Shown here piece by piece: positions 20,601 to 34,900 of a stretch of DNA of 64,000 nucleotides. The translations under genes and the position numbers were made by a program. The DNA comes from Episyrphus balteatus (taxonomy: Eukaryota; Arthropoda; Insecta; Diptera; Syrphidae), in NCBI RefSeq assembly GCF_945859705.1, contig NC_079136.1, positions 129,801,027-129,865,026 of the forward strand, read 5' to 3'. Every line of letters begins with the position of its first letter. Position 1 is the stretch's first letter. The notes beneath the pieces are model-generated. The model worked only from the letters and a program-made list of their open reading frames with translations. It ran no database searches and had not been told where the DNA came from.

Positions 20601-23600
20601 CCCATTATCTACTTACATACCAATTACTTCCACATTAGACGTGTTCAAATTATCAAATTACCTTAAATACTCCCGCGGCTTATTGGTCCTAACCTATAAA
20701 TTCATAGAAAAGTATTTTTACTACACTTTGGTGGTAAATTTTTGCAGCATCATCGTTTCTGTCAAAAATGTCTTTCTTATTTTTATTTTCGTCACTTACA
20801 CATATATAGAGCTTGACTTTTCAATTCATCAAAAGCTCTCGAAGGTCTGTTGTAATTTCTTGTTGTTGTCTTTTTTTTAAATTTGTATACAAAAGTTGTC
20901 TGATGCCGGAAAAGTACGTTTGATCTTTCAATTGGAATTGACTTGTTATAGGTACATGTTGTTTGCTGTGGTTTTACGGAAACTCTTACCTAACTTTATG
21001 CAGGTACATAAATCTAAATCAGCTGTAAGGCATATTTTCACATGCGCCTAAGCCCTTTGTAAACAACTAACTGAATGTGGGGTACTTACTACCTGGCGAT
21101 GTAAGTACGACGATTTTATCTCAAAAACCTTTCTTTAGGTACCACAATCAAAAATTCCATGTACCCATCTATCTCAAAATATGCCAAATTGTGCCCCTAA
21201 TGGGGCTCTTAGATAAATGGACATTAAGCCAATACACAATAAAAAAACAAAAACAAAATGGTCTATCAACCTTTAATCTGATTAAGATCGCGATTTTATA
21301 ACTACGACGACGAGTATATACCAACGCGACGCTACGTAAATATTAGTCAGGTAGTGATCATCATCAAAACGATCGTTCATCGTATCTTTTCCTCATCAGA
21401 AGCAAACCGATCATTATCTGGGGATCTACAATTAAACACAGGAGGAGCAGCACCAAAACAAATTAAGACCCAAGAAAATATATCTATCTTTTAACTTTCA
21501 AGTCGCTCTCAAGCTCTCGATCTCAAGTCTTAGCGGAGCAATTGTTAAAGTTGAAGAACAAAAGTGCAGAGAAATTAGTAATCTTCGTGGCGTGCTTGTA
21601 GATCGTTCGAAGCAGCTAGTACTTATGGGGCTCTAGGAGATGCTTGACATCAAGTGCAATTACTTTCCTGGTTAGGTTTGGGGTTTGGGTGATGCTTCAA
21701 GCTGCACAAACTTCCAGTATCTTTCAAGTCAAGGTCAGCTAAACGTAAAATTAAAATCAAGTTCAGTCTTCATTTGCATGCTGACGCTTTGGTCTCTCTC
21801 TTTTTTTTTGTTTTTTTCTTCTTCTTTTCTCCCATCAAACATGTGGTACGAAGAAGATGAACAAAAAAAAGACCATGTTGGCTGATGATGGTGATGGCAT
21901 CTGTGGGCATGATATCTCTTTTATTCCTTGGATGGATGTTCAATCGAGACTTTGGAGTCTTGTTTCCTCGTTGAAGGGTGCAATTAAAGTGAGGAGGTAT
22001 TTGTTTTTCTTTTAAAGTTACTAGCTGCTGCGGATATGTCTTCTTTTTCGTATCGTCTTCGTGTGGATTGTTCAATGTTATGCTATTAGGTTTTGATTTG
22101 AGAAGAGTACATATTATAAAACATACAAGATGAATTGCAGCTCTGATTGACGCTTGATTGGTTGTGACAAGTTGTTGTATTCAGGGTTCTTTTTTCAACA
22201 TGCAAGTGAGACCTCAGATGGAATGTGTTATGGTATATCCATTGTGTTGTTGCTAAATAGGTGTTGCTTTTACATAAGTAACATGTCGTGTTTGACATCT
22301 TTGGTAACATTTTTTTTAGTGTAGGCTCTTGTGTTTGTAACGGAAATAGGTGACTGAATCCATTAAAAAGGATGTGATAAGAAATTATTTCCAGTTGGAA
22401 GGAATTTATTTAGTTTAAATAATAACTTTCAACTAAAAGACTGGAAATATAGTAAATCGAATTCTTCGGTGAAGTTTTTGGAGCTTCCAGCTAAGAATTA
22501 TTTATTGTGTACCTATATAGGCAAAAATATGGAAAGAGTTATAGCACTCTCATTTTCAGAACACTTTGCATATGTAAACAGGAAAAAGTTTGAATATTAT
22601 TTTCTAAAAAAAGATGATGAAGTTTTAATATTGTTTAGCTAAATTCGATTTTTTCAACTTTGAAGATAAGATCCACCATTTATATAGGTTATAGGTGCAA
22701 AATCGCATTTTGCATGATGACTTAATGACTGTTTTTTTCCTTAAAAGAGTAACAACAACAAGGCAAAACATTTATGGAACAGGCAAATTAACTGCATTAA
22801 AAATGAGACCTCTCTTACTCTTTCCCTTCCATAGATTAATCTAGATCTTTACAATGATATAGGTCACTATGTCTCACACCAATAGGACCAAAACCGTACA
22901 AAATACTCTATCCGCTTCTCGAGCTTTCATTAAAACAAACACGAATAGAAATTACTATTCTCTAGTGTTAAAAATAGCCATCTTGTAATTAGAAAATTTC
23001 TCATCCAAAATAAACTGCAATTTTAATTAAAAATAATCAAAACAATGGCTTAGGTTTAGATCACCATAGAAAACAATAACACAACCACACACTACTAACA
23101 AATCTACATTTGATCGTCAGTTCTAAAAATAAACAATCAATATCCAATTTGATAATCATTACCCCAGACTTTATATAAGGCTTAAAGTTAGCTGGCCGCC
23201 ATTGCGCGAGGCATATCCACAATTAAATTCAACACATTTAATAAACTACACCCATTCGACTCCATATATACTGTGATCTTTTTCTGTAGATCTTCTATTT
23301 TCAGTCGTTTTCTGATCTTTTTAATTCCATAAGTTTATTTTTAAAATCATCAGAGGGTAACGACATTCTTCCAAAAACACTTTTTTTGCATTCCACCATG
23401 ATCATCACATTGACATAGAGGAAAAAAAATAACAAAAAGTTCCGCCAAAGACCATGTCAATCAGGAGGAAGCAAGCAAGCTTTATGAGGAGTCAAATCTC
23501 TAAACAGTAGCTTAATACATTATGTTCTTGACCCAATTTATTTATATCTCTCTAAGTTCCCGATTGATGATCCGTTTAATCAACTAAAAAAAAAAAAACA

Positions 23601-25132
23601 ACAAAAACAATGAAAATTGTAGATCGCCAAAACTTGACATCATCCCACCCAGAAAAAAATAAAAAAAAAAAACTATACCGCCACCAGAAGATAACAAAAA
23701 CCTCTGACACTCCCCGAATTTTCAATTAAATACTAAAAAAAAAAAAAACAATTTCAATCTGACGGTTCAAAAAAATGTCGATCACTGATCTACGATTTAG
23801 ATATTAGCAACAAAGTTTGAAGTTTTTTTTTTGTTTGAGTATATTTTTTTGGAACAAAAACATGTGTGCAACTATGCCAATGCTGACGACATACAGATCG
23901 GCATGTAAGGGAGTCCCATCATCTACATATCTATATATAATAATCGCGATCTTCACAATCGACTCCGATCCTCGTTTCAATAAAACGATGAAGATCGTTC
24001 CGGTACAGCCGGCCGGCCCCACACAACACAACAGAAGTTCACAAGTCTATCTATGTCTATGCTTTTTTTGTGTATCGAAATTGCAATCGTCCGTAACGGG
24101 ATTGACTTTAAAGAGTCGTCATCATTAGGCTTTAGGATATAAGTACTCAAAAGCCTCATATCGAATGACAGATGCAAGAATGTAGACCTCCATGGAAGAG
24201 GGTTGATCTTCTGTCTTGGTGTTTTCTTTGCCAATTGAGCTTGAGTCTTGACTATTGACATAGCTGACCCTATTACCCTCTTATTTTTTTCTTCTTCTTT
24301 TTTGATGGGTGGATGATTTTTGAAATATTATAAATATTGTCAAACATTTGCCCGCAGTTTTATTCAATATAAATTTTGACACTTTACAATTAGATCACTT
24401 AGAAAGGGATTGACAGCAAGATCAACTAGACAAAAGAGAAAAGTGTGCCTCTGGTGGTAAACCAGCGCATTTAAATTGAATAAAACCTCATTAGATGCTG
24501 TCTTAGAAGGCGAGTGTTCATCAATCAAATCTTATTATTAGTAGAGTTGATGGGAGGGTTGTCGAAAACAACAGAAAAATAAAAGAAACTTAACCCAAAA
24601 ATTTATAATCCCATAAAGAGCTGATGATGAATGGCTTAGCTGTCAATATGCGTTTCCCACGAAAGGTAGTCAGTTAGTAAATTTTCTATTGTTAAAGACT
24701 CTTTCTTTTAAAACAAATTTGATAGTAGAATTTGGGCCCTATTAAAAATCGTTGGTAGTTGTTAATAAGTTATTAAGGTTTGTTAACTAACTACTAGTTG
24801 AGTACAAGATTAAGGGTATACGTGATAATTGTTAGATAATTCCCAAAATGAATTTTTTGATTTTTATAAAATGAAAGACTTTTGTCAGAATTTATCATAC
24901 TTATGAGTTTTGCATTAGTTATTTACTTTATGCTTGATGTAGCTTAGAAATGTGTTAAAAGCTTTGCGGAATCTATTAAAACATAAAAGGCACATTTTGC
25001 CAAACGAAATGAATTAAAAGAATAAGTTAATGCAAATACTGCCCCATGGAATTTTTGAAATTATGTAAAATATGCTTTCAATAATTTCTTAAGACCAACT
25101 ATTGGTTCCGTGATACAAGAATAATTGTCAAA

Positions 25133-25260
25133 TTATTTAATTTTTATGATTTCATTAACAAGTTTTCGTGTTTAAAAATAAAAAACAACAAAATCTATAA
25201 GAAGAAACCACAACCAAGATAGCCTACCTTGAAATGATGAGAATCAACAAGAACGAACAT
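25133..25260. repeat. Dispersed repeat copy 1 (shared gaatcaacaagaacgaaca end)
   Basis: It begins with aaattatttaatttttatga and ends with aatgatgagaatcaacaaga followed by acgaaca. The same beginning and end recur in the same order about 1.5 kb downstream; the end motif alone recurs at 59142. The middle is diverged. Confidence 0.5.
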
Positions 25261-25934
25261 TTTAAATTTATCACAATTTAAAGGAAGTACAAATAAAAAG
25301 CTATTCATGCAACAGGTGCTTTGTTTTTTCCTCTTTGAAGAGTTTCTTATAAAAAAAAACCAGATTCGACCTTGAAAATTAAAAAAAAAATTCAGTCTTA
25401 TCTCATGACTGAAACATCAAAAGAAAACTACATTTAAACATTTTTTACAACCCTATATAAAAACCACTATGTATACAATGATTAATTTAAGAAAAACAAA
25501 TCTGGGATCCATAGTCCGGATGTGCCAATAGAATATAACAATAATGCCAACATTTATGAAGGTGTCAGTGATCTCATAAATAATTCTTAAGTCATAAAAG
25601 GTTACCAGAAAGCTGTGCATGTTCTAAAAAATTGATAACCTTTGAAATTCCTCATTCTCCATCTCAATTTTTAACTCATTTCGAGAGCAATAAAAAAATG
25701 CGCCCAAAACAAATTTCCATTGATGAGATTTCAAGTTCTAATTTTATGTAGTGAGCTAATTTTTGGAAACAAAAAATTCACAAGTGATAAGAAATTAACT
25801 CAAACAAAATATATGTAAACAAAAATAAAAGACAACGAAAAAAGGAGAAAATATAAAGCGAATCGAATTGAAAAACCTCAACAAATTCTTTTTTTATGAA
25901 TGAATTGCGATCATCTCATTGACTGGACAACATT

Positions 25935-25951
25935 ATGATGCTATTAATCAG
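25935..25951 (+). CDS. Copy 2 proposed first coding exon (17 nt)
   Basis: ATGATGCTATTAATCAG is followed by gtaagt, a consensus donor. It encodes MMLLI plus two bases of a codon, and the phase-2 end is exactly what the acceptor at 32057 needs, completing AGA (Arg). The joined protein begins MMLLIR, then TFLIIFALHTLATQA, a textbook signal peptide. The -3 base is A. The exon is very short, so chance cannot be excluded. Confidence 0.55.
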
Positions 25952-28900
25952 GTAAGTGGCTCAGTTTAAATTTATTGTTTTCAATTTTAACTCTCCATTA
26001 AGTCATCATCATCATAAATTAATTATAAACATCACCCGCCCTCTAGCATACACCCCAAATAATAATAATATATATGAGGGAACACCCCCAAAATATTTTT
26101 TTAATGCACTTGGTAAATTATGTTGTGGGGCATGAAATCATTCAATTGGGTTTAATTAGGCAAAAACAAAATTAAATGTTGCAGTCCTAAAATAGAAGCA
26201 TTTCTTTTTGGGAATCTTTTTAAAAAATGTTTGTCTCTTGGAGAAAAAAAGTTTTTTTTTGTTTAATTTTTATTGACGATACACGCGGTTTCATTTGAAA
26301 ACCATTAAATTAAAACAAAAATATTCCCGTAACAGTTCATTGTAAAATTAATTTTATTGTCATTTGCCTAGGAATAATTTGGAAAGAAGAAAAAACAAAA
26401 CGATATCATAGAAATTTTTAAAGCTTTTGATAAATAATTTTCTGTGGTGTGGTGGCGCCATTATCAAAATATTTCTATTAAGCCAAAAAAAAAAAAGACA
26501 TAAAAATATGATTTGAAGTTTATGACTCTTAAATTAGTAAATTAGTACTCAATCAAAGAGGTTGGTTTTTATGTTCTTTTTTAGCAAAGAAAACAAAAGA
26601 TTTTTGATACTATCTTCGTTACTCATGTTTATGAGTAATATTTTTTGCAAAATTATTTAATTTTTATGATCTTATTGATGAGTGTACATGATTAGAAATA
26701 GTGGAGAAATATCTTAGAGAAAAAACAAAAACTATTCTACGAAGTAAACTCCCTTAAAATGATGAGAATCAACAAGAACGAACATTTCATAGAGAAGATC
26801 TTTATTCAAATAACATTTGTCATATGAAGATTGTGTAAAATTTATAAAGCGAGTTGAGTCATCGGAAATCAAGTTCCTTCAATTTTAAAAGGTGAGCCTA
26901 TGAGCGAGAGGGATCGGATGCTCTCTTTATAAGTGACATTCCAAAAGACGTATAAATTGGACAAACATTTCTTACCAATTTATTTGAGGCACGAGCCTTA
27001 GATTTTGTTGATCTTTTTTAGTTTCTTCAAAGCTAAACAAAAAGTACAATAGCTTCCGTAAGGCCATATACAAGCTGAAATGTTAGTTGGGCAGATCCTC
27101 AATTCGTCTTAGTTCAGCCTTACGATTTTTATCTAACTTTAAAAATCAGTCAAACTTAAATGTCAAATCTATAACACTTCAATTTGTTTCCATAGGTAGA
27201 TAGGTACCTATTTCCTTTTGATAAACTACAAAAAAAAACTATATTTCCACCTGAGTTGATGCCATTCAAACGGTGTTAAATTTTTCCAAACGCTATAAAA
27301 TTCAATCTTCATCAATATTCTGCTGAAAAAAACTTCCCTCATTTGCCAAACTTATCTCATTACAGTCTGTCTAGTCGTAAATTTTTAACCGCGTCTTATT
27401 GACTGGTGCGCTCAATACGGTAGCTTACTCTTATTTTGATCTCACTTTTTTTTCTAATTGCTTCCAACTAATATGTCATTTACTTTGCCACTCTGAACTC
27501 AAATTGAAATCAATATATTATTATTTTTTGTTCCTACGGCAACAAAGTGTGTGGATGAGCTAAGGTATATAGCATAGGTTCGATATTTTTAACCGCAGCC
27601 AAATCATCTCTGTCAAGCGTAAAAACCAACCATCATAACTCAATTACGCAATGTAACTTCCATACGAGATCACTTTAATAACAAAAAAAATAAAAAAAAA
27701 AAAAAACGTAACAAACCGGGTATTTTGGTCATGGTCTTACTGTATTTGACGTATAGCACAGTTAGTGTGACAAGATAAGGTCTTGAAGCACTCTCGGGGC
27801 TGGTGTGTGCACTTGCCTTTTGTCAGCGAGGCAGATTTAGTTGCCACACCATGAGTCTCCATGCAGTTCCTCCTTTTGAGAGCAGAGCATGCTCTGAAGC
27901 TGCACCCTTTTCGACGACTGCTACAGCTTCTTTATACTCGTATATTGTGATCGTTTGATTTGTGGCTTTGATGATTATAAACCGAAATGGAAATTCAATA
28001 ACCCTTTTTGCACCGTTGGTTGGTTCGTTTGGTTTGTTGGGTTGTTGTTGGTTGTGTTCCTGATGGAGCTGCGGAACATTTGTTTTCCTATTTTTTTTTT
28101 TTTTTGCTTTCTGTTGGTCTTGCATTTGCATTTTTATTCACTTTCCTATCGCATCTGCCCTCTGTTATGCCACAAGAGTTCCCCAGCAAGGAATATCCTC
28201 CCAGCGAAAAAAAGGGTCACTGATGTCATTGCGATGATAACCGAATCGACCATCAGCTAGCGCAGGCTACGAGCATCAGACTAGAGCACGAGGATGCTGC
28301 CATATGATGATGTTGGGTGAATTGAAAAATCATTGCCCTTCTTTCTATCGTGGAGTGCTTCCCTGTTGCAAAATTAATTTATGGGTTTGCCAGGGTCTAA
28401 TTGAATTATGTGATTTTTCGGTCATATCTGGTTGAAAGAATCATCAATTCTTGTTGAGAGTGTTGTGTTGGAGTGGAGGGAGTAGAATTTGTTTGTGTTC
28501 GCTGTATTGTAGATTGACGCTAGCGTATAGACACAGGTTCTAACTAGTTCAACATTCAACCGTCAATATTTTTTTGATTCATAGAAATGGTAGATGTGGG
28601 GCACAAACTCAATTGTACTTTTTCTGCCTTGACCAAATTTAAGTTTGAAAATTTTATTTGAATTTAGTGTCAAATTCAATACCAAGGAATAAGAAGACTT
28701 TGATTTGATATTTGTTGGATTTTTTGAGAAACAAATACAGATGTCTGATGAAAGCTTTTTAACTCGTCACCAATTTCTTGATCAAAACTTGCTCCTTACT
28801 CATCGATGAATCCTCCATTCCAGAACTTCTGATCAATTTATTAATTGTTCTAGCACACTTTCATTTATAATTGTCGCCAAAAATAATATTAAACGGTTCC

Positions 28901-31900
28901 CCACAGGCTCAAATACGGCGAAACACCATCTGTCATATATTGTGACAAATTGCAAATTAATTTTAATATGTGCTTGTTTTTGTTTCTCTCGCGCTGACTA
29001 ATTTTATCCAAAAATAAAAAATAAAAAAAATGTACTCATCTTTAGGGTCGGTCGGTCGTTAAATCTAATGACATAAAAATATGGATTGCAATGATGTGAA
29101 AAGTAATAAAAAATAAGAGATCAACGCCCCTAAAAAGAATTAAAAAAAAAGTGTTGATCTGAACTATAGTACGAACTCACATCATTGAACCGAAGATGTT
29201 AAAAAAATAAATTAAGTGGACAATTTGGTTGTGCAAACATGCTCGTTTAAATCGAAGAGTATTTTGAAAACATATTTTTTTATCCTTTTAAATTAGGAAT
29301 ATTGTTTTAATTTCTTAACTAATCCAGATACAATGTAGAAGCGTTAAGCATCTTACGTTGTTTTTACTGTAGGACCACTTAAGAATGACGGTTTTTAAGC
29401 CTTTTTCAGTTCAGACCTCAAAGGAACTTTTGGTTTCCATTTATTAGATCTTGAAGAAACCTTTGTTTTGATGTCTCTTTTAACTTGCATTTCTTGCATT
29501 TGGTGCTTGCATTGTTCCGAAAATTTAAGTTATCAATTCTAACTTTATATTTCTTTAGAAAAAAACACCCAGTTGTTCTAGATATTTGCATAAACTGTTT
29601 TTACTGAGAGTTCTAATGATAAATATGCGTTCAAATGTGTACCATTTCACTCACTACCCTGGTGAAGAAGTTTAAAATCCTCCAATTTTTTTAAAAAGCT
29701 CTTAAGCATATTTTCCCACATTAAAAACAACTTTTTAAGTTGTGGTTTAAAAGGCTATATAAAGTGAATTTATTTGTTACTGACTTTAGTTCCTACCCTT
29801 CCTGTTTGTTAACTAAACAAAACAAAACTTCTTCTCCCCTCTGTAACAACTGATTACAATTTTTCTGTGTCCAAGGTCACGGAATTCCCGCGCTGTTTAT
29901 CAGCAAAAAAAATTTGAGGAAAGAAGGCATATAGAAGATGCTATGTTTCATTGAGCAGCAAAGCTATATTTAATTACTGATCAACTTACTAAAATTTTAC
30001 TTCATGGTAAACAGTTAAAAATTATATGAAATACCAAAGCAATTAGAGAAAATAAAAGCAAAGGTATCAATAGCCGTTTTTTATTATCACTTGATCCATA
30101 TAGATCATTGATTAAAATGTATTACAACAACTACATGAGATCTTGCAAGATCACGATTCGTGATCCTGATGAAAAGCAAGATCACGATTCGTGATCCTGA
30201 TGAAAAGCAAGATCTCATGTAGTTGTTGTAATACATTTTAATTAATGATCTATATGGATCAAGTGATAATAAAAAACGGCTAATGTTTATTTTCTTATAT
30301 ATTACTTTTTACCAGTGCCGTCGAAAGTTATGCTGAAAAAAACAAATAATGTATACGTCAGTAAAACATGCAAAAAAAAAATTAATGTATCCGAAAAAAG
30401 CCAAAAAATATTAAAAAATTCATTTTGTACCAGTCGAAAGTCAATCAAATACATATACAAAAATATTACCCATTTGAATGTGACAATCAAAGATCTATAA
30501 ACAAACTGTAAATGCAATGTTAATGGAAGTCTTTATTCAAGTGCGAACAACTATTTCCATCCACATAAAAAAAAATCTCTTTCCAACAACGAGAAAACTC
30601 CAATATCTTTCGTCAGATACTTAGCAATATTGTAGTGCATTCCTTCCTTCCTCAAAAAAAAAAACATCACAACAACAAACAAAACGAAAGAAAATACGTG
30701 CAAAGAGTTTTCTATAAGTGCCGGAATCCACACATAACATAAAGTGACGAAAGAAAAACGATGTTCATAGTCGAATAAAGTTTGCTCAGATCTGCCTAGC
30801 TCAGGGCTCTGCTCTAGCGCCAAAACAAACCTAAAAAAAGAAGAAGAAAAAAAAAAAAACACTTCAAGACCTATTTAGGTCGGTGGTGGCCCATTTCTCA
30901 TGCCTCAAAAAAATTGATACAAAATTATGATTCCGTCCGATTCGCATTGAACTAAAGTTTCTTTTAAGATTGTTGCTGGATTTTTTTTTGGTTTTGTTTT
31001 TCATCTCGCTTCCTCTATAAGTCTTTGTCGATAGATAGAAACACTCATACTCTTCATTTTTACTTTTATGACGATCAAATTGACGACGGACGCGACGAGA
31101 CGATTTTATATTGAGGCTCGTCTCTGACACTGACAACTTACTTTTCTAAAGATTGCGACGACCAAAGACAATTTTGTTCGCTTGATCGCGGCATAATGTT
31201 GCCTATCTTATCAGCTGTGTTAAAGTAATTGAGTAATAGCTTTGTTTTGGATGTGAACAATCGAAGACAATCTTGCAACATAGGTTCTTCAAAAAGAAAA
31301 CAAAAAAATAATTTAAATTTTTTGATTCTTTAGCAGCATATTTTTTTTAAGTTTCACCTTGTCTTTGTCAATTTATCAGTTCAAATGTATCTTAACATGT
31401 CTATGTTTTTGATTTAACTACTTTTGCTTATGTAATCGTGTTATCGGATAGCAAATCGTTCATACTTCTTCGCTATTCGAAACATTAAGGAACAGTAACC
31501 TTGTAGACTCTATTAGAAAAAACCGTGTATCCAAATACAAAAGTTGTTGCTGGGGATCCAACTTATCAGCCTAACAATTAAATATTCTTACTATAGAGTT
31601 ATTTTTTTAAAAAGCCCAATTTTGTCTTATTCTTTCTTGTACACATATTGCTTTTCTCTGTCTGTTTTTTGATGAGTCACACCTAATTTGCAATCTTTTG
31701 CCCATTTTATAAGCGTATTGAGAATTCTCATACTTTTCGTCAAGACGTAAAGACCCCTTTTGAAGCTACGTATGCCAAAAGTCCATCCATCACGGGCTTG
31801 TTTCTTTAGATCTTCTATAAATTTCCCAGATTATGTATCAGATTTGTTTCTTATTTGATATTTCAATTACTTTTTACTTTGATCCTTCTTAAGTAATATA

Positions 31901-34900
31901 TTGAAGTCCTTGTGTCGCAGGCTTGATCAGCATCAGATAGAAAAGTTAATACTTATTTATAAAAAAACGTTTGAAACCTTCTTTCTATTTTGTTTCATAA
32001 CTCATCCTCCTTTTTTCATATCTCCTTATTTAATTCTTATCTTCTTTTCTTTATAGAACTTTTCTGATCATTTTCGCATTGCACACATTGGCAACACAGG
32101 CTGAGCTGTCAACTATCGAAAGAATAAAGGTAAGTTTTACAACAATGTTTTTAAATGTTCCATATATAATGAGTATGCCCTTTAACACTTGTTGTTTGCT
32201 CAAGAGCAAAATAAACATCATAAACAAATTGTATCCGCAAGTTGACAAAGATGGTTGCCAACTATGATGTTTTTTTTTTCATATGATTTCAAGCTATATT
32301 TTTTAATTTGTATAAACTTAAGACCTGTCCGTAGCTGAACATTTTCTTTTGAAAATTTTATTTTTATTTCCACATGATCGAATGTTTCAAGGCTTTCTCG
32401 AATTATAATAATTATAATGGGGATAGTTCTTATTTTAGATTTGTTCGCTTATAAAAGTAAACAATTCTATCTTATCAGTCACAATTTCGTTCAAACGCTT
32501 GTTAAAGTGATCGATTTCGGAAAACTTCCTGAAATATCGCCGTTTACATTTGTTTCTTCAGAAAATATAATAGCTCTGTTCCATTGGAGGTGGTAGTTTA
32601 CTACATCTAGTAGATGTTTTGGTTAATCTAGTACTATCATCTACTCATGCTCTTCTTCCCGAATAAATACGATTTGTATTGAATTCGTTGAAAGTGCGTT
32701 CCATTGAAAATCGCTAGTAAACTACTGGTAGTACTTTGCCACCTCCCAAAGGAACAAGGATAATGTCTCTAGAAAAGGTAGAAGTTCCTTATGGCTTCTA
32801 AAGTTAACAGACTTGCAGCTATTTTTCTTGTGACTCTTTTGTTTTATCAACTGGCAACTATTTCAATTAATAAGATGTTACCAACTGAGAACTTGGTGTG
32901 TTTTGCTTATCATTGAACACTATTTCTCCTCCCCAAAAAGAAGTAGATGCGAAGTACTTTATCTTCATATAAATTCCCAAACAAAAAAAACTATATCTTA
33001 AGATAACTGCGCAAGATGTTGAAACTTGTTGTTCAAATTTGTTCAAGTTGTTTAGCTGACAAAGTGGCTAAAGAAGGGACTTCATGAGATAAAAACCAAA
33101 CAAAATTACATAGGGTTATGACTAGGTCCAAGTACACACACGCAAACAATTCGGAGAACAAGATGAGTGTGCTCCAGTGTTTTGTATTAGATACACAAAA
33201 ATTGAGCAATTACTTTGTTGAGTACCTAATTTATGATACTTCACGTATATCTATGACTCGAACGATGCGACGATGATAGCGATGCAACAGCAGCCTGAAA
33301 TCATCCTCGCTATCTCGTTTATCTTGATAACCCAATTAGCTTGTTTATTGAGAGGGAGCATAGCACACACATTTTTTCGGTAAACCCTAATTTTTTCTAT
33401 TTTTTTTTTTTTTGTTCAAAAGCCTTAAAGTCTTCTATAATTGCATTGTTAATTGTTTTTTACACAATTTTCGACATAATTATGGACTGCGGCATACAGT
33501 AGTGTGACTATTATAGTGAGACTGGAGGAGGGTGTGTTTGATCGATGACCTGGTTTTTGGTGGCTTTGGTGATGTAATGAGTGCAAATCATGAAATTTAG
33601 GTCAAACTTCCAATCAAAAACTAATGAACTAAAAAATAAGGCTACTACTGCACCTACTTATAGACTTCTATAACCGCACTTTTGAGTGTCGACCTTATTC
33701 CAGATGATCATTGAAGCTGAACCAAAAGTCATAGATATAGATTTTTCATCGATCATCATCATGGAAGCGCAGAGGTTGAAATTTGTGAGAAAAAAGGGAG
33801 TACAAAAAAAAATACTATCCAACGATGTAATAATTAACTGCCAAGTATATGTTTAGTGACCTTGTAAGTGCATCTTTTTTGTATCTTGGTGGCAGAGATG
33901 TGTGTTGAAAAATCGATAAGCTCATTATATATGACAACAATCCAAAATAAAACGGAAACAGAGGGGTTTTTCCGCTTCATTCGGAATAAGAGAAAAGAAC
34001 ATTTTAAGATGACTTTGTACACTACAGTGGAAGAAGAAAATAATAAATTATTTTAATGGGGTGAAATTTCGGTACGTTAAAAAGCAATTCAAGAAGAAAT
34101 CTAGTTCCGTTCATAAAAGGATCTCAACGGTTGTGATATTGTTCCTATTAAAAAATAAATAATATTTTATAGATTTATTGCTCTTTCGAAAATTTGGGTG
34201 ATTTATTAAAAGAGTGTCTCGATATAAAAAACAGAAAAGTAAGATTTTATTTGATCATTTTGAAGAAAAAAATTGAGCCGAAAATTGATCCAACTGTTTC
34301 CAAAATACATCCTTTAAAAATTAAATTTGCTCGGACTTTAATTTGTATCAACTTTTTTTCTTTAAGTAACATTTAGGTCTTGAATTTTTTTTTTTAAATC
34401 AGTGGAAGTTCTTATAGCAGAATACTTATTGTTAACTTAAAGGTTTGAAAAATAGTCGTAATAACGCTTTTGCAAAATATCTGACTTCTTGACTCCGTTG
34501 CTGCCCTTATTCCACTTCTTAAGCATAGGGCTTCTGACTTTTAAATTTAAAGCTGGAGCTATAATTTTAATCAAGATTTTGACCTCAATTCTGTTCTTCT
34601 TAAATTGCTTAGTTTTTTAGAATTGAGGAAAACTTTTTTTTAAATCATTGAGTGAAAAATTTATAAAATTGCAAGTAAAAGTGCCACGCCCATAACGATA
34701 GAAATACATTTATGCATTTTGCACAATAAACTGCACGCATTTTGCACGAGACTACGTTTTTACATGTTCGTTGTTAAATTATACAATTTCTGTATTTTTG
34801 CATTTTATTTTCTTTTAGAAACACCAAGAATGGTTACGACAGCGCGGTCTGCTTAAACCACATATTTCGAGAAAAACTTCGCCTACTGACGATCGTTGGA

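Larger units (their letters stand above)
12283..25934. other. Intergenic region between the two ADAMTS-like copies
   Basis: No convincing protein gene was found on either strand. It holds a TATA-like box with a short ATG exon-like sequence (14040-14137), a tRNA-like relic within inverted repeats (15511-15855), a 1.6-kb foldback palindrome (16051-17694) and several GC-richer patches (18000-18500, 21290-21620, 27800-28300 just beyond). The promoter of copy 2 must lie in the right-hand part if the proposed first exon at 25935 is correct. Confidence 0.5.
25952..32056. other. First intron of copy 2 (6.1 kb)
   Basis: No coding exon recognised. It contains the second dispersed-repeat copy (26651-26785) and the 212-bp hairpin element at 30071-30282. 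A GC-richer patch lies at about 27800-28300. ORFs on both strands here lack any recognisable protein feature. Confidence 0.45.
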
